Below, piece after piece: positions 44,568 through 52,736 of a stretch of 61,472 nt of DNA (positions are counted from its first letter, which is position 1; the number at the start of each line of letters is the position of its first letter). Source of the DNA: Paenibacillus alginolyticus DSM 5050 = NBRC 15375. Its GTDB lineage: Bacteria > Bacillota > Bacilli > Paenibacillales > NBRC-103111. The stretch spans positions 1 through 61,472 of the forward strand of contig NZ_AUGY01000049.1 of the NCBI RefSeq assembly GCF_000422905.1, in the 5' to 3' direction. Made by a program: the position numbers and the translations under genes. The notes beneath the pieces were generated by a model that was not told the origin of the DNA, did not search any database, and saw only the letters and a list, made by a program, of their open reading frames with translations.

Positions 44568-44999
44568 CTACTTGTTCGGCTTGTAAGCAATCGCAAAGTC
44601 TAATATTTCCTTCAATCTCTCAAAAGATTGTTTATAGTACAAATATCCGATTAAGCACTCAAACGCGGTGCTATGCCGGTATTCAAGCACTTCCGCGTTT
44701 TTGGCTGTAGTTCCCGATTTGGCATTGCGCCCCCGCTTTACCATGTCAACTTCTTCTTCTGATAGCATTGGCATCAAAGCTTCCAACAACTTGGATTGCG
44801 CTTTGGCTGAGACATATCCTGTTGATGCTTTGTGCAAATGGTTTGGCCGATGGTTAGCCCCAGAAATGACATATTGCCTGATATATACTTCATACACAGC
44901 ATCCCCTATATACGCTAATACAAGCGGATTTAATAAATGGGGACTTTTAGATGGCGGGAAAACAAAAAGGTTCGCAGCATCATGGAAGGACTCGCTCAT
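44568..44999 (-). CDS. mrnC: Mini-ribonuclease III
   Basis: The 143-residue protein is an RNase III catalytic domain without the double-stranded-RNA-binding domain (NPLVLAYIGDAVYEVYIR, later EYRHSTAFECLIGYLY). In B. subtilis MrnC matures the ends of 23S rRNA. Its ATG overlaps the cysS stop codon (ATGA), indicating translational coupling. Confidence 0.95.
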   Translation of the reverse strand: MSESFHDAANLFVFPPSKSPHLLNPLVLAYIGDAVYEVYIRQYVISGANHRPNHLHKASTGYVSAKAQSKLLEALMPMLSEEEVDMVKRGRNAKSGTTAKNAEVLEYRHSTAFECLIGYLYYKQSFERLKEILDFAIAYKPNK

Positions 45000-46396
45000 T
45001 TACGGCGCCAGCGTATTCCCTGTGGTGTATCCTCAAGGAATATCCCTTTCTCTGTGAGCAGGTCACGAATTTCATCCGCGCGGGCCCAGTTCTTCGACTT
45101 ACGCGATTCCGTCCGTTCGATAATCAACTGCTCGATCTCTTCATCTAACAGCTCATCCGTTTGCTGCGAAAGAATCCCTAAGGTTTGATCGAACGCTTGC
45201 AGCTGATCCAAAAAGAGCTGCAGCGCGGCTGCGTTTACCCGCTCCTGTTGCAGGTAAAGGTTCGCCTCAGCAACAAGGTCGAAAACCGCCGTTATAGCAT
45301 CCGGAGTATTGAAATCATCGTTCATCTTATCATCGAACTGATTCGCAATCGCAGCCAGGCGATCCGTAAGCGCTGGTTCAATTTCGCTGGTCGCAGAAGC
45401 AGTAGTAAGTCGGTGCTTCAAGTTGTCATAAGCATTCTGGATCCGTTCTAACGCATTAGAGGCTTGTTTCAAACTCTCATCGCTGAAATTCAGCGGATTG
45501 CGATAGTGCGCGGACAACATGAAGAAACGGAATACTTGCGGCTTGATTTGTTTCACTAAATCACGAATAAGAATCCCGTTGCCAAGCGACTTGGACATTT
45601 TCTCATTGTCGATGTTCAGGAAAGCATTGTGCAGCCAATAATTGGCCATCGGATGCCCCGTTACAGCTTCCGTCTGAGCGATTTCACATTCATGATGCGG
45701 GAAGGTCAAATCTTGTCCGCCGCCGTGTATGTCAATCGTCTCACCCAAATATTTGCGCACCATGGCGGAGCATTCGATATGCCAGCCTGGACGCCCTTGG
45801 CCCCATGGACTATCCCAATAAATTTCGCCCGGTTTTGCCGCTTTCCAAAGCACAAAATCCTGAGGACTCTCTTTGCGATCGTCTACTTCAATACGGATAC
45901 CGTATTGGAGCTCTTCCAGATTTTGATTGGAAAGCTTGCCATACTCCGCAAATTTGCTTGTTCGGTAATACACGTCACCGCGGGCTTCGTACGCGAAATC
46001 TTTCTCAACGAGAGCAGCTATGAAATCAATAATTTCTTGGATATTCTCCGTCACACGCGGATTCAAGGTAGCATCGTGAACGCCAAGCGTTTTGACATCG
46101 TCCAAAAAGGCTTGAATGAATGTTTCGGCAAGCTCTGGAACGGTAACAGCCAACTCCTCAGCTTTACGAATCATTTTATCATCCACATCGGTAAAGTTCG
46201 TAATATAGGTCACTTCATATTTCTGAGATTCCAAATAGCGACGTACAACATCGAAGAAAATAACCGGTCTGCCGTTACCAATGTGAATATAGTTATACAC
46301 AGTAGGTCCGCAAACGTACATTTTCACTTTGCCTGGTTCAATAGGAACAAATTCTTCTTTTTTTCGCGTTAGCGTATTATACACTCGTAGTGTCAT
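44996..46396 (-). CDS. cysS: Cysteinyl-tRNA synthetase
   Basis: The 466-residue class I synthetase has HIGN (YNYIHIGNGRP), KMSKS (NEKMSKSLGN) and the zinc-site residues in CGPTVYNYIHIGN and HHECEIAQ. The start is taken as the ATG at 46396 (MTLRVYNTLTRKK), which fits the family and overlaps the end of cysE by 20 bases. In-frame ATGs at 46414 and 46435 lie inside cysE and have no binding site. It is expressed with cysE under the Cys T-box. Confidence 0.96.
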   Translation of the reverse strand: MTLRVYNTLTRKKEEFVPIEPGKVKMYVCGPTVYNYIHIGNGRPVIFFDVVRRYLESQKYEVTYITNFTDVDDKMIRKAEELAVTVPELAETFIQAFLDDVKTLGVHDATLNPRVTENIQEIIDFIAALVEKDFAYEARGDVYYRTSKFAEYGKLSNQNLEELQYGIRIEVDDRKESPQDFVLWKAAKPGEIYWDSPWGQGRPGWHIECSAMVRKYLGETIDIHGGGQDLTFPHHECEIAQTEAVTGHPMANYWLHNAFLNIDNEKMSKSLGNGILIRDLVKQIKPQVFRFFMLSAHYRNPLNFSDESLKQASNALERIQNAYDNLKHRLTTASATSEIEPALTDRLAAIANQFDDKMNDDFNTPDAITAVFDLVAEANLYLQQERVNAAALQLFLDQLQAFDQTLGILSQQTDELLDEEIEQLIIERTESRKSKNWARADEIRDLLTEKGIFLEDTPQGIRWRRK

Positions 46397-47048
46397 GTTC
46401 TCTCGTTTCTCCATTCTTAAGGCGTTCTTGTTCAAGTTGCTGTTTTAAATCGTTAATCTGATTCTGTAATTCTTGAAATATATCCACAATGGGATCTGGT
46501 AAGTTCCCATGGTCCAAACGGTTCACACGAACTCCATCCCGCTTCACAAGTTTAGCTGGGATCGTGACGACGGTGCTATTTGAAGGAACTTCCTGAATGA
46601 CTACCGCATTAGAACCAATTCGTGAATTTTCACCTACAAGGAAAGAACCTAGAATTTTGGCACCAGAGCCAATAACTACATTGTTGCCAATAGTTGGATG
46701 TCTCTTACCTTTTTCTTTCCCCGTCCCCCCTAAGGTTACGCCTTGGTATAGGATGACATCATCACCTATCTCACAGGTTTCCCCGATAACAACACCCATG
46801 CCATGATCAATAAACAGCCTTTTCCCTATCGTTGCACCCGGATGAATCTCAATCCCTGTCATGAACCGGCTCCACTGCGAAACAATACGAGCGATAGTGT
46901 ACATCCCCCGCTTATAAAACCAATGGCCGATTCGATGAGACCAAATCGCATGAAGACCAGAATACGTAAAAATAACCTCAAACCAGCTGCGTGCAGCCGG
47001 GTCGTTATCGAATACGGCGGATATATCAGATTTGATCGTTGCCCACAT
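46377..47048 (-). CDS. cysE: Serine O-acetyltransferase
   Basis: The 223-residue enzyme makes O-acetylserine, the first step of cysteine synthesis. An N-terminal helical domain precedes a left-handed beta-helix of hexapeptide repeats (GMGVVIGETCEIGDDVILYQGVTLGG). Catalytic His residues are visible in FIDHGMG and KGKRHPTIG. It is controlled by the T-box directly upstream and AAGGTGA precedes the ATG. It supplies cysteine together with cysH-sat elsewhere in the window. Confidence 0.96.
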   Translation of the reverse strand: MWATIKSDISAVFDNDPAARSWFEVIFTYSGLHAIWSHRIGHWFYKRGMYTIARIVSQWSRFMTGIEIHPGATIGKRLFIDHGMGVVIGETCEIGDDVILYQGVTLGGTGKEKGKRHPTIGNNVVIGSGAKILGSFLVGENSRIGSNAVVIQEVPSNSTVVTIPAKLVKRDGVRVNRLDHGNLPDPIVDIFQELQNQINDLKQQLEQERLKNGETREHDTTSV

Positions 47049-47094
47049 GTTCTCACCTTCTTCGTAGAAATCATTACAAGGATTCTTCTAAAAC

Positions 47095-47365
47095 AAAAAA
47101 GCCCCTGCAGCCATATGGCTGCAGAGGCGTATTATCGCGGTTCCACTCTGCTTGGTGACTCGGAAGTCTCCCAACTTAGGTTCCCGTAACGTGGGTATTC
47201 CGGCTGCGCCTACCCTACTCTCACGAGTATTCGGCGCGGCAGCTCCCAGGTGCATTTCCGATTACAGGAATTGGATAACTCACAGCCAAAGCCTCGCGGC
47301 TTCGATTATCCTCTCTGATAAATCCCTAGTTAAACGTACTCTCCTGATCATTGCATTCGATATTG
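47095..47365 (-). promoter_or_regulatory. T-box riboswitch, cysteine-specific, upstream of cysE-cysS
   Basis: This leader fills the gap between gltX and cysE. The T-box core GTGGAACCGCG is at 47136-47146 (minus strand). The terminator GCCTCTGCAGCC-atat-GGCTGCAGGGGC with a T run lies at 47095-47128, and the antiterminator would pair the T-box region with part of it. The stem I region contains AGAGAG (near 47315) and a specifier-like loop, GGAAATGCACC, with the Cys codon TGC at 47252-47254. Uncharged tRNA-Cys should allow readthrough into cysE-cysS. The specificity also fits the downstream genes. Confidence 0.9.
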
Positions 47366-47393
47366 AACTAAGTATAGCGAAAAGAAACCCGCA

Positions 47394-48848
47394 TTACAAT
47401 AAGTTCCTTAGACGAGAGGCAACTTTTTCTTTGCCAAGTAAGTAAAGAGACACATTTAAGTCAGGTCCGTGCACTTGTCCTGTAAGCGCAGAACGAATCG
47501 ACATAAACAATTGTTTCCCTTTGAAGCCCGTATCTTTCTGCACTTGCTTAAGCAAAGCAGGGATAGCTTCTACGGTGAAGTCTTCCGCTTGTTCGACTTG
47601 CGTGAGGAAGCTAGCTAGCACAACAGGCACATGCTCCTCTTTCAATACAGCCGAAGCTTCCTCGTCGATAACCAGCTCTTCTTTGAAGAAGATGCTTGAT
47701 AGCTCGACAATCTCTGCCGCGAAACGCATTCTCTCTTGATTGAGGCCTACGAGAGCCGTTACCCACTCTTGGGCTGCCGTATCCAAATCACCTTGGATGT
47801 ACCCAGCCTTTTGCAGATGAGGCACGCATAACTCGACCACTCGGGAGAGAGGCGCCTTTTTCAAATAAGCATTGTTCATCCAATTCAATTTATCCATATC
47901 AAACACAGCCGGACTCTTGGATACGCGATCCAGGTCAAACTGGGCAATAAGTTCTTCCTTCGTGAACATTTCCTCTTCGCCGCCAGGAGACCAACCGAGC
48001 AGGGCAATGAAGTTAACAACAGCTTCAGGCAAATAGCCTAGCTCTTTGTACTGTTCGATAAACTGAATGATGGATTCATCCCGTTTACTCATTTTTTTAC
48101 GATCAGGATTTAAAATAAGCGCCAAATGAGCAAAGTCAGGCACAGGAAGTCCCAGTGCTTCGTACATGAGGATTTGTCTTGGTGTATTGGACAGATGCTC
48201 CTCACCGCGAATAACCAGATTGATTTTCATCAAATGATCGTCCACAATGACAGCAAAGTTATAGGTTGGAATGCCATCCGTACGTGCAATGATGAAATCG
48301 CCAATCCCATTGGATTCAAATTCAACATGCTCGCGCACCTTGTCCTCGAAGCCGATAATCCGGTCTTCTGGAACACGGAAACGAATGGAAGGCTTACGTC
48401 CTTCAGCTTGATAAGCAGCAATTTGCTCAGTTGTTAAGTTACGGCATTTCCCTGAATAACCGCCCATTTCTCCGCGTGCTTCTTGCTCTGCCCGCTCCTG
48501 CTCCAAATCGGCTTCCGAGCAATAGCAATGGTACGCATGGCCGCTCTGAACCAATTGATCGAGATACGTCTGATAAATATCCAGTCGCTCCATCTGACGA
48601 TAAGGACCGTAAGGACCTCCGATATCTACGCTCTCATCCCACTCTAAACCAAGCCATCTAAGACCATTCAACTGATCTTCAATTCCGGACTCTTTGTGAC
48701 GCGTTTGATCCGTGTCTTCAAAACGAACAACGAACGCACCGCCATGGCGACGCGCCAATAAATAATCAAACAGTGCTGTACGAGCACCGCCAATATGTAA
48801 ATGTCCAGTCGGACTAGGTGCATAACGCACACGTAAAGGCTGATTCAT
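47394..48848 (-). CDS. gltX: Glutamyl-tRNA synthetase
   Basis: The 484-residue class I synthetase has the HIGH-type PSPTGHLHIGGART and KMSKR (DRKKMSKRDES). A zinc-like Cys pair occurs in CYCSEADLEQ. In Bacillales it is non-discriminating and also charges tRNA-Gln. The start is the ATG at 48848 after GAGGG. It precedes the T-box. Confidence 0.97.
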   Translation of the reverse strand: MNQPLRVRYAPSPTGHLHIGGARTALFDYLLARRHGGAFVVRFEDTDQTRHKESGIEDQLNGLRWLGLEWDESVDIGGPYGPYRQMERLDIYQTYLDQLVQSGHAYHCYCSEADLEQERAEQEARGEMGGYSGKCRNLTTEQIAAYQAEGRKPSIRFRVPEDRIIGFEDKVREHVEFESNGIGDFIIARTDGIPTYNFAVIVDDHLMKINLVIRGEEHLSNTPRQILMYEALGLPVPDFAHLALILNPDRKKMSKRDESIIQFIEQYKELGYLPEAVVNFIALLGWSPGGEEEMFTKEELIAQFDLDRVSKSPAVFDMDKLNWMNNAYLKKAPLSRVVELCVPHLQKAGYIQGDLDTAAQEWVTALVGLNQERMRFAAEIVELSSIFFKEELVIDEEASAVLKEEHVPVVLASFLTQVEQAEDFTVEAIPALLKQVQKDTGFKGKQLFMSIRSALTGQVHGPDLNVSLYLLGKEKVASRLRNLL

Positions 48849-48878
48849 GTGTGTCCCTCTTCTCCCCAATAATACCTG

Positions 48879-49364
48879 CTATTCTAGCACATCTCGAATT
48901 AAACAAACAACCGATTGCGCAGCAATTCCTTCGCCTCGACCCGTGAAACCAAGCTGTTCCGTTGTCGTCGCTTTTACATTTACTTGATCCAGCTTAGCAT
49001 CTAGCGCAGCTGCAATAATTTCTGCCATTTGCGGAATGTAAGGCGCCATCTTTGGCTTCTGGGCAATAATGGTGGAATCTATGTTCCCAAGACGATACCC
49101 TCTGTCTTTAGCTAGCTGCCAAACCTGCTTAAGCAGTACTAGACTATCCGCATCCTTGAACTCCGCAGCTGTATCCGGGAAATGCTTCCCGATATCGCCT
49201 AAACCTAGCGCACCCAAAATAGCATCGCTAATGGCATGCAGCAGCACATCGGCATCAGAGTGCCCGAGCAGCCCTTTTTCATAAGGAATCGTCACGCCTC
49301 CAATAATGCACTTGCGGCCTTCCACCAATTGATGAACATCAAATCCTTGTCCTACGCGAATCAT
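48879..49364 (-). CDS. ispF: 2-C-methyl-D-erythritol 2,4-cyclodiphosphate synthase
   Basis: The 161-residue trimeric enzyme of the MEP isoprenoid pathway has metal ligands in GFDVHQL (Asp, His) and LLGHSDADVLLHAI. FTGRGEGIAAQSV is at the C-terminus. The start ATG at 49364 overlaps the ispD stop by four bases. The upstream open frame lies inside ispD. Confidence 0.97.
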   Translation of the reverse strand: MIRVGQGFDVHQLVEGRKCIIGGVTIPYEKGLLGHSDADVLLHAISDAILGALGLGDIGKHFPDTAAEFKDADSLVLLKQVWQLAKDRGYRLGNIDSTIIAQKPKMAPYIPQMAEIIAAALDAKLDQVNVKATTTEQLGFTGRGEGIAAQSVVCLIRDVLE

Positions 49365-50065
49365 AGCTGTCCCTCTCCCCTTACGTTGTGTAGTATCCAT
49401 TCTGCCCATGGCAAATCTTCCGGTGTCGTAATCTTAATATTATAATAGTCCCCTTCAACCACATGCACCGTCGTTCCTATTCGTTCCACCAACATTGCAT
49501 CATCTGTCCCCATGAAATCATCCTGAAGAGCCCGTTCATGCGCTTCCTGCAGAAGAGAAAACCGAAAAGCTTGCGGCGTTTGAATCGCCCACAAGCTTCG
49601 TCTATCCGGTGTAGATTGAATTCGTTTCTCGGTATCTACGATTTTGATCGTGTCCTTAACAGGTACGGCCAGTACAGCTGCATCCTGTTCTTGCGCTTTC
49701 ACAAGGCAATCAAACACATGTTCTTTTTTCACGAAAGGCCTAACACCGTCATGAACGAGTACCCACGTTGTATCCTTCTGTAAGGAGTCCAGACCCCGTC
49801 TAACGGAATCTTGACGTTCGGCGCCTCCCGCTAGCACACGAGTGACTTTGGATAGAGCGTAGTCCTGTACATAGTCTCTACAGCGATCTACATCCGTTCC
49901 CCCAACAACGAGAATGATTTCATCCACTTCATGTATGTTTTGAAATAATTGCAAGGTATGTACCAGAATTGGCTTGTGTCCCAGTTGTAAGTATTGTTTA
50001 CTTTCAGCCGTTCCCATTCGCGAGCCCTTGCCCGCAGCCACGATGATAACTCCTAGCTTCCCCAT
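49361..50065 (-). CDS. ispD: 2-C-methyl-D-erythritol 4-phosphate cytidylyltransferase
   Basis: The 234-residue nucleotidyltransferase has the CTP-binding VIIVAAGKGSRMG at the start and VHDGVRPFV in the middle. It makes CDP-methylerythritol in the MEP pathway, two steps before IspF. The start is the ATG at 50065 after TTGGAGGA. The frame extends upstream over repeat copy D without support. Confidence 0.97.
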   Translation of the reverse strand: MGKLGVIIVAAGKGSRMGTAESKQYLQLGHKPILVHTLQLFQNIHEVDEIILVVGGTDVDRCRDYVQDYALSKVTRVLAGGAERQDSVRRGLDSLQKDTTWVLVHDGVRPFVKKEHVFDCLVKAQEQDAAVLAVPVKDTIKIVDTEKRIQSTPDRRSLWAIQTPQAFRFSLLQEAHERALQDDFMGTDDAMLVERIGTTVHVVEGDYYNIKITTPEDLPWAEWILHNVRGEGQL

Positions 50066-50082
50066 AAGTCCTCCAACTAAGT

Positions 50083-50120
50083 GCTTTCTGAAAGAAAGCT
50101 TTCTTCGTAAGCATAGACCC
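50083..50120. repeat. Interspersed palindromic repeat, copy D (yacL-ispD gap)
   Basis: On the plus strand GCTTTC-tgaa-aGAAAGC is followed by TTTCTTCGTAAGCATAGACC. The hairpin arms have compensating changes relative to copies A-C, while the CTTCGTAAGCATA tail is the same. Confidence 0.55.
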
Positions 50121-50172
50121 AAGGATAAACGACCTAGTAAGAGCTATGTTACATCTCCTTATCATACTGGTT

Positions 50173-51237
50173 TTACTGTGCTTTTTCCAATAGTTTCGGT
50201 TTCGCGAAAATCATACGTCCCGCCGACGTCTGCAGAACACTTGTGACCATCACTTCGAGAGTCATCCCGATGAATTCGCGCCCGCCTTCCACCACGATCA
50301 TCGTACCATCGTCCAGATAAGCTACACCTTGTCCATGCTCCTTGCCATCCTTAATGACTTGAACTATGATTTCTTCACCCGGTAGGACAACAGGCTTCAC
50401 TGCATTTGCGAGGTCGTTGATATTGAGTACCGAAACACCTTGCAATTCACATACTTTGTTTAGATTAAAATCATTCGTAATCACTTTGCCTTGCAGTACT
50501 TTGGCGAGCCGGACTAGCTTGCTATCTACTTCAGATATTTCCTCGAAATCTCCTTCGTAAATAAGCACTTTCACTTCAAGTTCCTTTTGGATTTTGTTCA
50601 AAATGTCTAGACCGCGCCGACCGCGATTCCGTTTGAGTAAATCCGACGAGTCCGCAATGTGCTGCAGCTCTTCCAAGACAAATTCCGGAATAACGAGAGT
50701 TCCCTCAATGAATCCCGTTTTGCAAATATCAGCGATCCTGCCATCAATAATGACACTCGTGTCGAGAATCTTATGCTCCTCATAAGGACGGTGTGTCTGC
50801 TTCTCCGGGCCTGTGGATCGGCTCTTAGCTATGATCTGAACCAACTCTTCCCGCTTGCTGTAACCGATACGGAACCCCATTACAGCTAGTACCGCAGATA
50901 CAATGAACGGTAAAAAGGGACTAGCCCATTTCGCTTGCTCTAATACAGGGAACACCAATACCGATATAAGCAGTCCAATGACTAAACCTAATGTACCTGA
51001 GAGTAAATCGGACACCGGGATATCCGCTACATTCCTTTCGCCTCTCATAAGCAGCTTCATTCCCTGACTTGCAACCCATGACGAAAGGAAGAACATACCT
51101 ACTGCGCATAAACTATTAATCCAAATAACTTGTCCCGCATCACTCATTAACAATGTCTTTCGAAGGACCGAATCACTCCAACTATAACCTAAACTACCAC
51201 CCATGATGGCCAAAATGATTTGTACCCATTTTCTCAT
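50173..51237 (-). CDS. yacL: PIN/TRAM-domain membrane protein (YacL-like)
   Basis: The 354-residue protein has about four N-terminal membrane segments (within residues 1-125). A PIN nuclease domain follows (HKILDTSVIIDGRIADI, with the first catalytic Asp, and later TNDFNLNKV), then a C-terminal TRAM domain (VLPGEEIIVQVIKDGKEHGQGVAYLDDGTMIVV). It is conserved next to ispD and disA in Bacillales. The RNase activity and target are unknown. The start is the ATG at 51237 after GGGGGTGA. It is divergent from the orphan gene at 51396. Confidence 0.92.
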   Translation of the reverse strand: MRKWVQIILAIMGGSLGYSWSDSVLRKTLLMSDAGQVIWINSLCAVGMFFLSSWVASQGMKLLMRGERNVADIPVSDLLSGTLGLVIGLLISVLVFPVLEQAKWASPFLPFIVSAVLAVMGFRIGYSKREELVQIIAKSRSTGPEKQTHRPYEEHKILDTSVIIDGRIADICKTGFIEGTLVIPEFVLEELQHIADSSDLLKRNRGRRGLDILNKIQKELEVKVLIYEGDFEEISEVDSKLVRLAKVLQGKVITNDFNLNKVCELQGVSVLNINDLANAVKPVVLPGEEIIVQVIKDGKEHGQGVAYLDDGTMIVVEGGREFIGMTLEVMVTSVLQTSAGRMIFAKPKLLEKAQ

Positions 51238-51274
51238 CACAGATTCACCCCCTAAATCAAACTTGTTTTAAGCC

Positions 51275-51303
51275 TTATTACAATTATGTTCCAATTTCTC
51301 CAA
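51275..51303 (-). promoter_or_regulatory. Possible yacL promoter (sigma-A)
   Basis: On the minus strand TTGGAG (51298-51303) and TAATAA (51275-51280) are 17 bases apart. It is back to back with the plus-strand promoter at 51330-51358. Confidence 0.45.
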
Positions 51304-51329
51304 CGTTAATCACTTCTTTACATGGAAAA

Positions 51330-51358
51330 TTGAAATATTAGAGGGCTTCCTTTATAAT
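51330..51358 (+). promoter_or_regulatory. Strong sigma-A promoter of the orphan gene
   Basis: TTGAAA (51330-51335) and a perfect TATAAT (51353-51358) are separated by exactly 17 bases. The expected transcript start is near 51365. This rules out the ATG at 51357 as a translation start, because it lies inside the -10. Confidence 0.88.
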
Positions 51359-51395
51359 GAAATTGGAAGTTACCAACACACCCGAGGTGGATGGA

Positions 51396-51791
51396 ATGAG
51401 CTCCTTGACTTTAAAGCAGTTTCAGGATCAAGTATCTGAATTGTTACTCCGTCACCGAAGTCTGCTTGACGTCTTATCCAAATTCCAACAGTCTGGTGCA
51501 GCTACTAATCGTTCTGTGGTGAAATCTATTACGGAATGTGGATGTATTCAGGTTCATGCAGCCAAGCAAGAGTATCATCCTGAGATGACTTTGGATGAGG
51601 CCAAGGAAGTGCTCGGCACTCATGTATCTGGTCACTTATGTGAACAATGCATCGAGGTCGTAAGTACGGAACTAGGTAGAAATCTCTTCTATATGTCTGC
51701 ACTTAGTAACATCCTAGACGTTAATTTGGAGCAAGTCGTTGAGAACGAATCGAAGAAATGCACAACACTGGGACTTTTCAACATGTCATGA
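51396..51791 (+). CDS. MazG-like small protein of unknown function
   Basis: The 131-residue cytosolic protein starts at the ATG at 51396, five bases after GAGGTGG. It is helical. The C-terminal half (VVSTELGRNLFYMSALSNILDVNLEQVVENESKK) resembles the second helix pair of MazG/HisE-type NTP pyrophosphohydrolases. The acidic metal-binding residues of the catalytic ExxE...ExxD pattern are not obvious. Cys residues occur in TECGCI and HLCEQC. I recognise similar proteins only in Paenibacillus-type genomes. It is a single-gene transcript with its own promoter and terminator, divergent from yacL and opposite to the conserved operon. The function is unknown. Confidence 0.8.
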   Translation: MSSLTLKQFQDQVSELLLRHRSLLDVLSKFQQSGAATNRSVVKSITECGCIQVHAAKQEYHPEMTLDEAKEVLGTHVSGHLCEQCIEVVSTELGRNLFYMSALSNILDVNLEQVVENESKKCTTLGLFNMS

Positions 51792-51796
51792 AGACG

Positions 51797-51850
51797 AAAA
51801 AAAAGCATTTATTTTCTCTCTGAATCATCAGAAGAAAATAAATGCTTTTT
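51797..51850. terminator. Bidirectional terminator between the orphan gene and pssA
   Basis: An AAAAAGCATTTATTTTCT stem with an almost perfect 18-bp complement has a 12-16 base loop and A/T tracts on both ends. It lies between convergent genes. Confidence 0.9.
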
Positions 51851-51866
51851 ATTTTCGAAACCTGTG

Positions 51867-52616
51867 TTAAACGTCCGATTTCACTGAATTCGTGTCGTCC
51901 ATGCCGCGTCTTTTGTTCTTTCTCCGGAGACGGATGAAGAACCCATCAACGTTTTTTTTTAGGCCATATAGCGCGTAGGCTAATAGAGGTACGAAAATCA
52001 TTTTAGAAATCGACTCCGGCCATTTGATAGCTATCAAAATAGCTACGGCAACAATAATTGGCGTTATCCAAATAGCTGCCTTAGGAATACCGGCTTTCTT
52101 GAAGTTCGGATACTTTACTGTACTTACCATCAAGTAAGATAACAGGATCGTACTTACCAACAACACATATACATTAATTTCGTTCACAAACAACGCTAGT
52201 GTACAAAGAACACCGCCTGCGGCTGGAATCGGAAGACCGATGAAATAGCCAGGCGTACCAGCAACGACATTGAAACGAGCTAAACGAAGCGCTCCACAAA
52301 TCGGGAAGATCGCTGTAACAATCCAAGCAAATGCCGGACTAATCACATTCGGATCATTAAATGCAACCACATACATGATAAAGGCTGGTGCTACACCGAA
52401 TGAAATGACATCGGATAGCGAATCCAACTCTTTACCGAACTCACTCTGCGCGTTCAATGCTCTGGCTACACGACCGTCAAGTCCATCAAGCAACATAGCG
52501 ACAATGACAAGTACTGCTGCAATTCCATGTTCACCACTGAAAGCAAGAATAATTGACAGAACACCTAGGAATAAGTTCCCTACTGTAAAAAGACTGGGAA
52601 TTGATTTCGTTAACAT
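51867..52616 (-). CDS. pssA: CDP-diacylglycerol-serine O-phosphatidyltransferase
   Basis: The 249-residue membrane enzyme makes phosphatidylserine, the precursor of phosphatidylethanolamine. The CDP-alcohol phosphatidyltransferase signature is complete (LDGLDGRVARALNAQSEFGKEL, then DSLSD). It has several membrane segments and a basic C-terminal tail. AGAGGTGG precedes the ATG. It follows disA with a 120-base gap carrying a direct repeat. Confidence 0.94.
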   Translation of the reverse strand: MLTKSIPSLFTVGNLFLGVLSIILAFSGEHGIAAVLVIVAMLLDGLDGRVARALNAQSEFGKELDSLSDVISFGVAPAFIMYVVAFNDPNVISPAFAWIVTAIFPICGALRLARFNVVAGTPGYFIGLPIPAAGGVLCTLALFVNEINVYVLLVSTILLSYLMVSTVKYPNFKKAGIPKAAIWITPIIVAVAILIAIKWPESISKMIFVPLLAYALYGLKKNVDGFFIRLRRKNKRRGMDDTNSVKSDV

Positions 52617-52659
52617 ATGTTTTTGTCCACCTCTGGGTTTACTATACCCTAATCTCGAC

Positions 52660-52711
52660 TTAATAAAACCTCGACCGCATAAAACTGCCTTAACTTAACA
52701 AAACCTCAACA
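52660..52711. repeat. 17-bp direct repeat between disA and pssA
   Basis: CTTAATAAAACCTCGAC (52660-52676) and CTTAACAAAACCTCAAC (52695-52711) match at 15 of 17 positions and are offset by 35 bases. The pair lies directly upstream of pssA. It could be a repressor operator or a duplicated promoter element. Confidence 0.5.
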
Positions 52712-52736
52712 ATGATACTTTATGATTGTATCTAGT

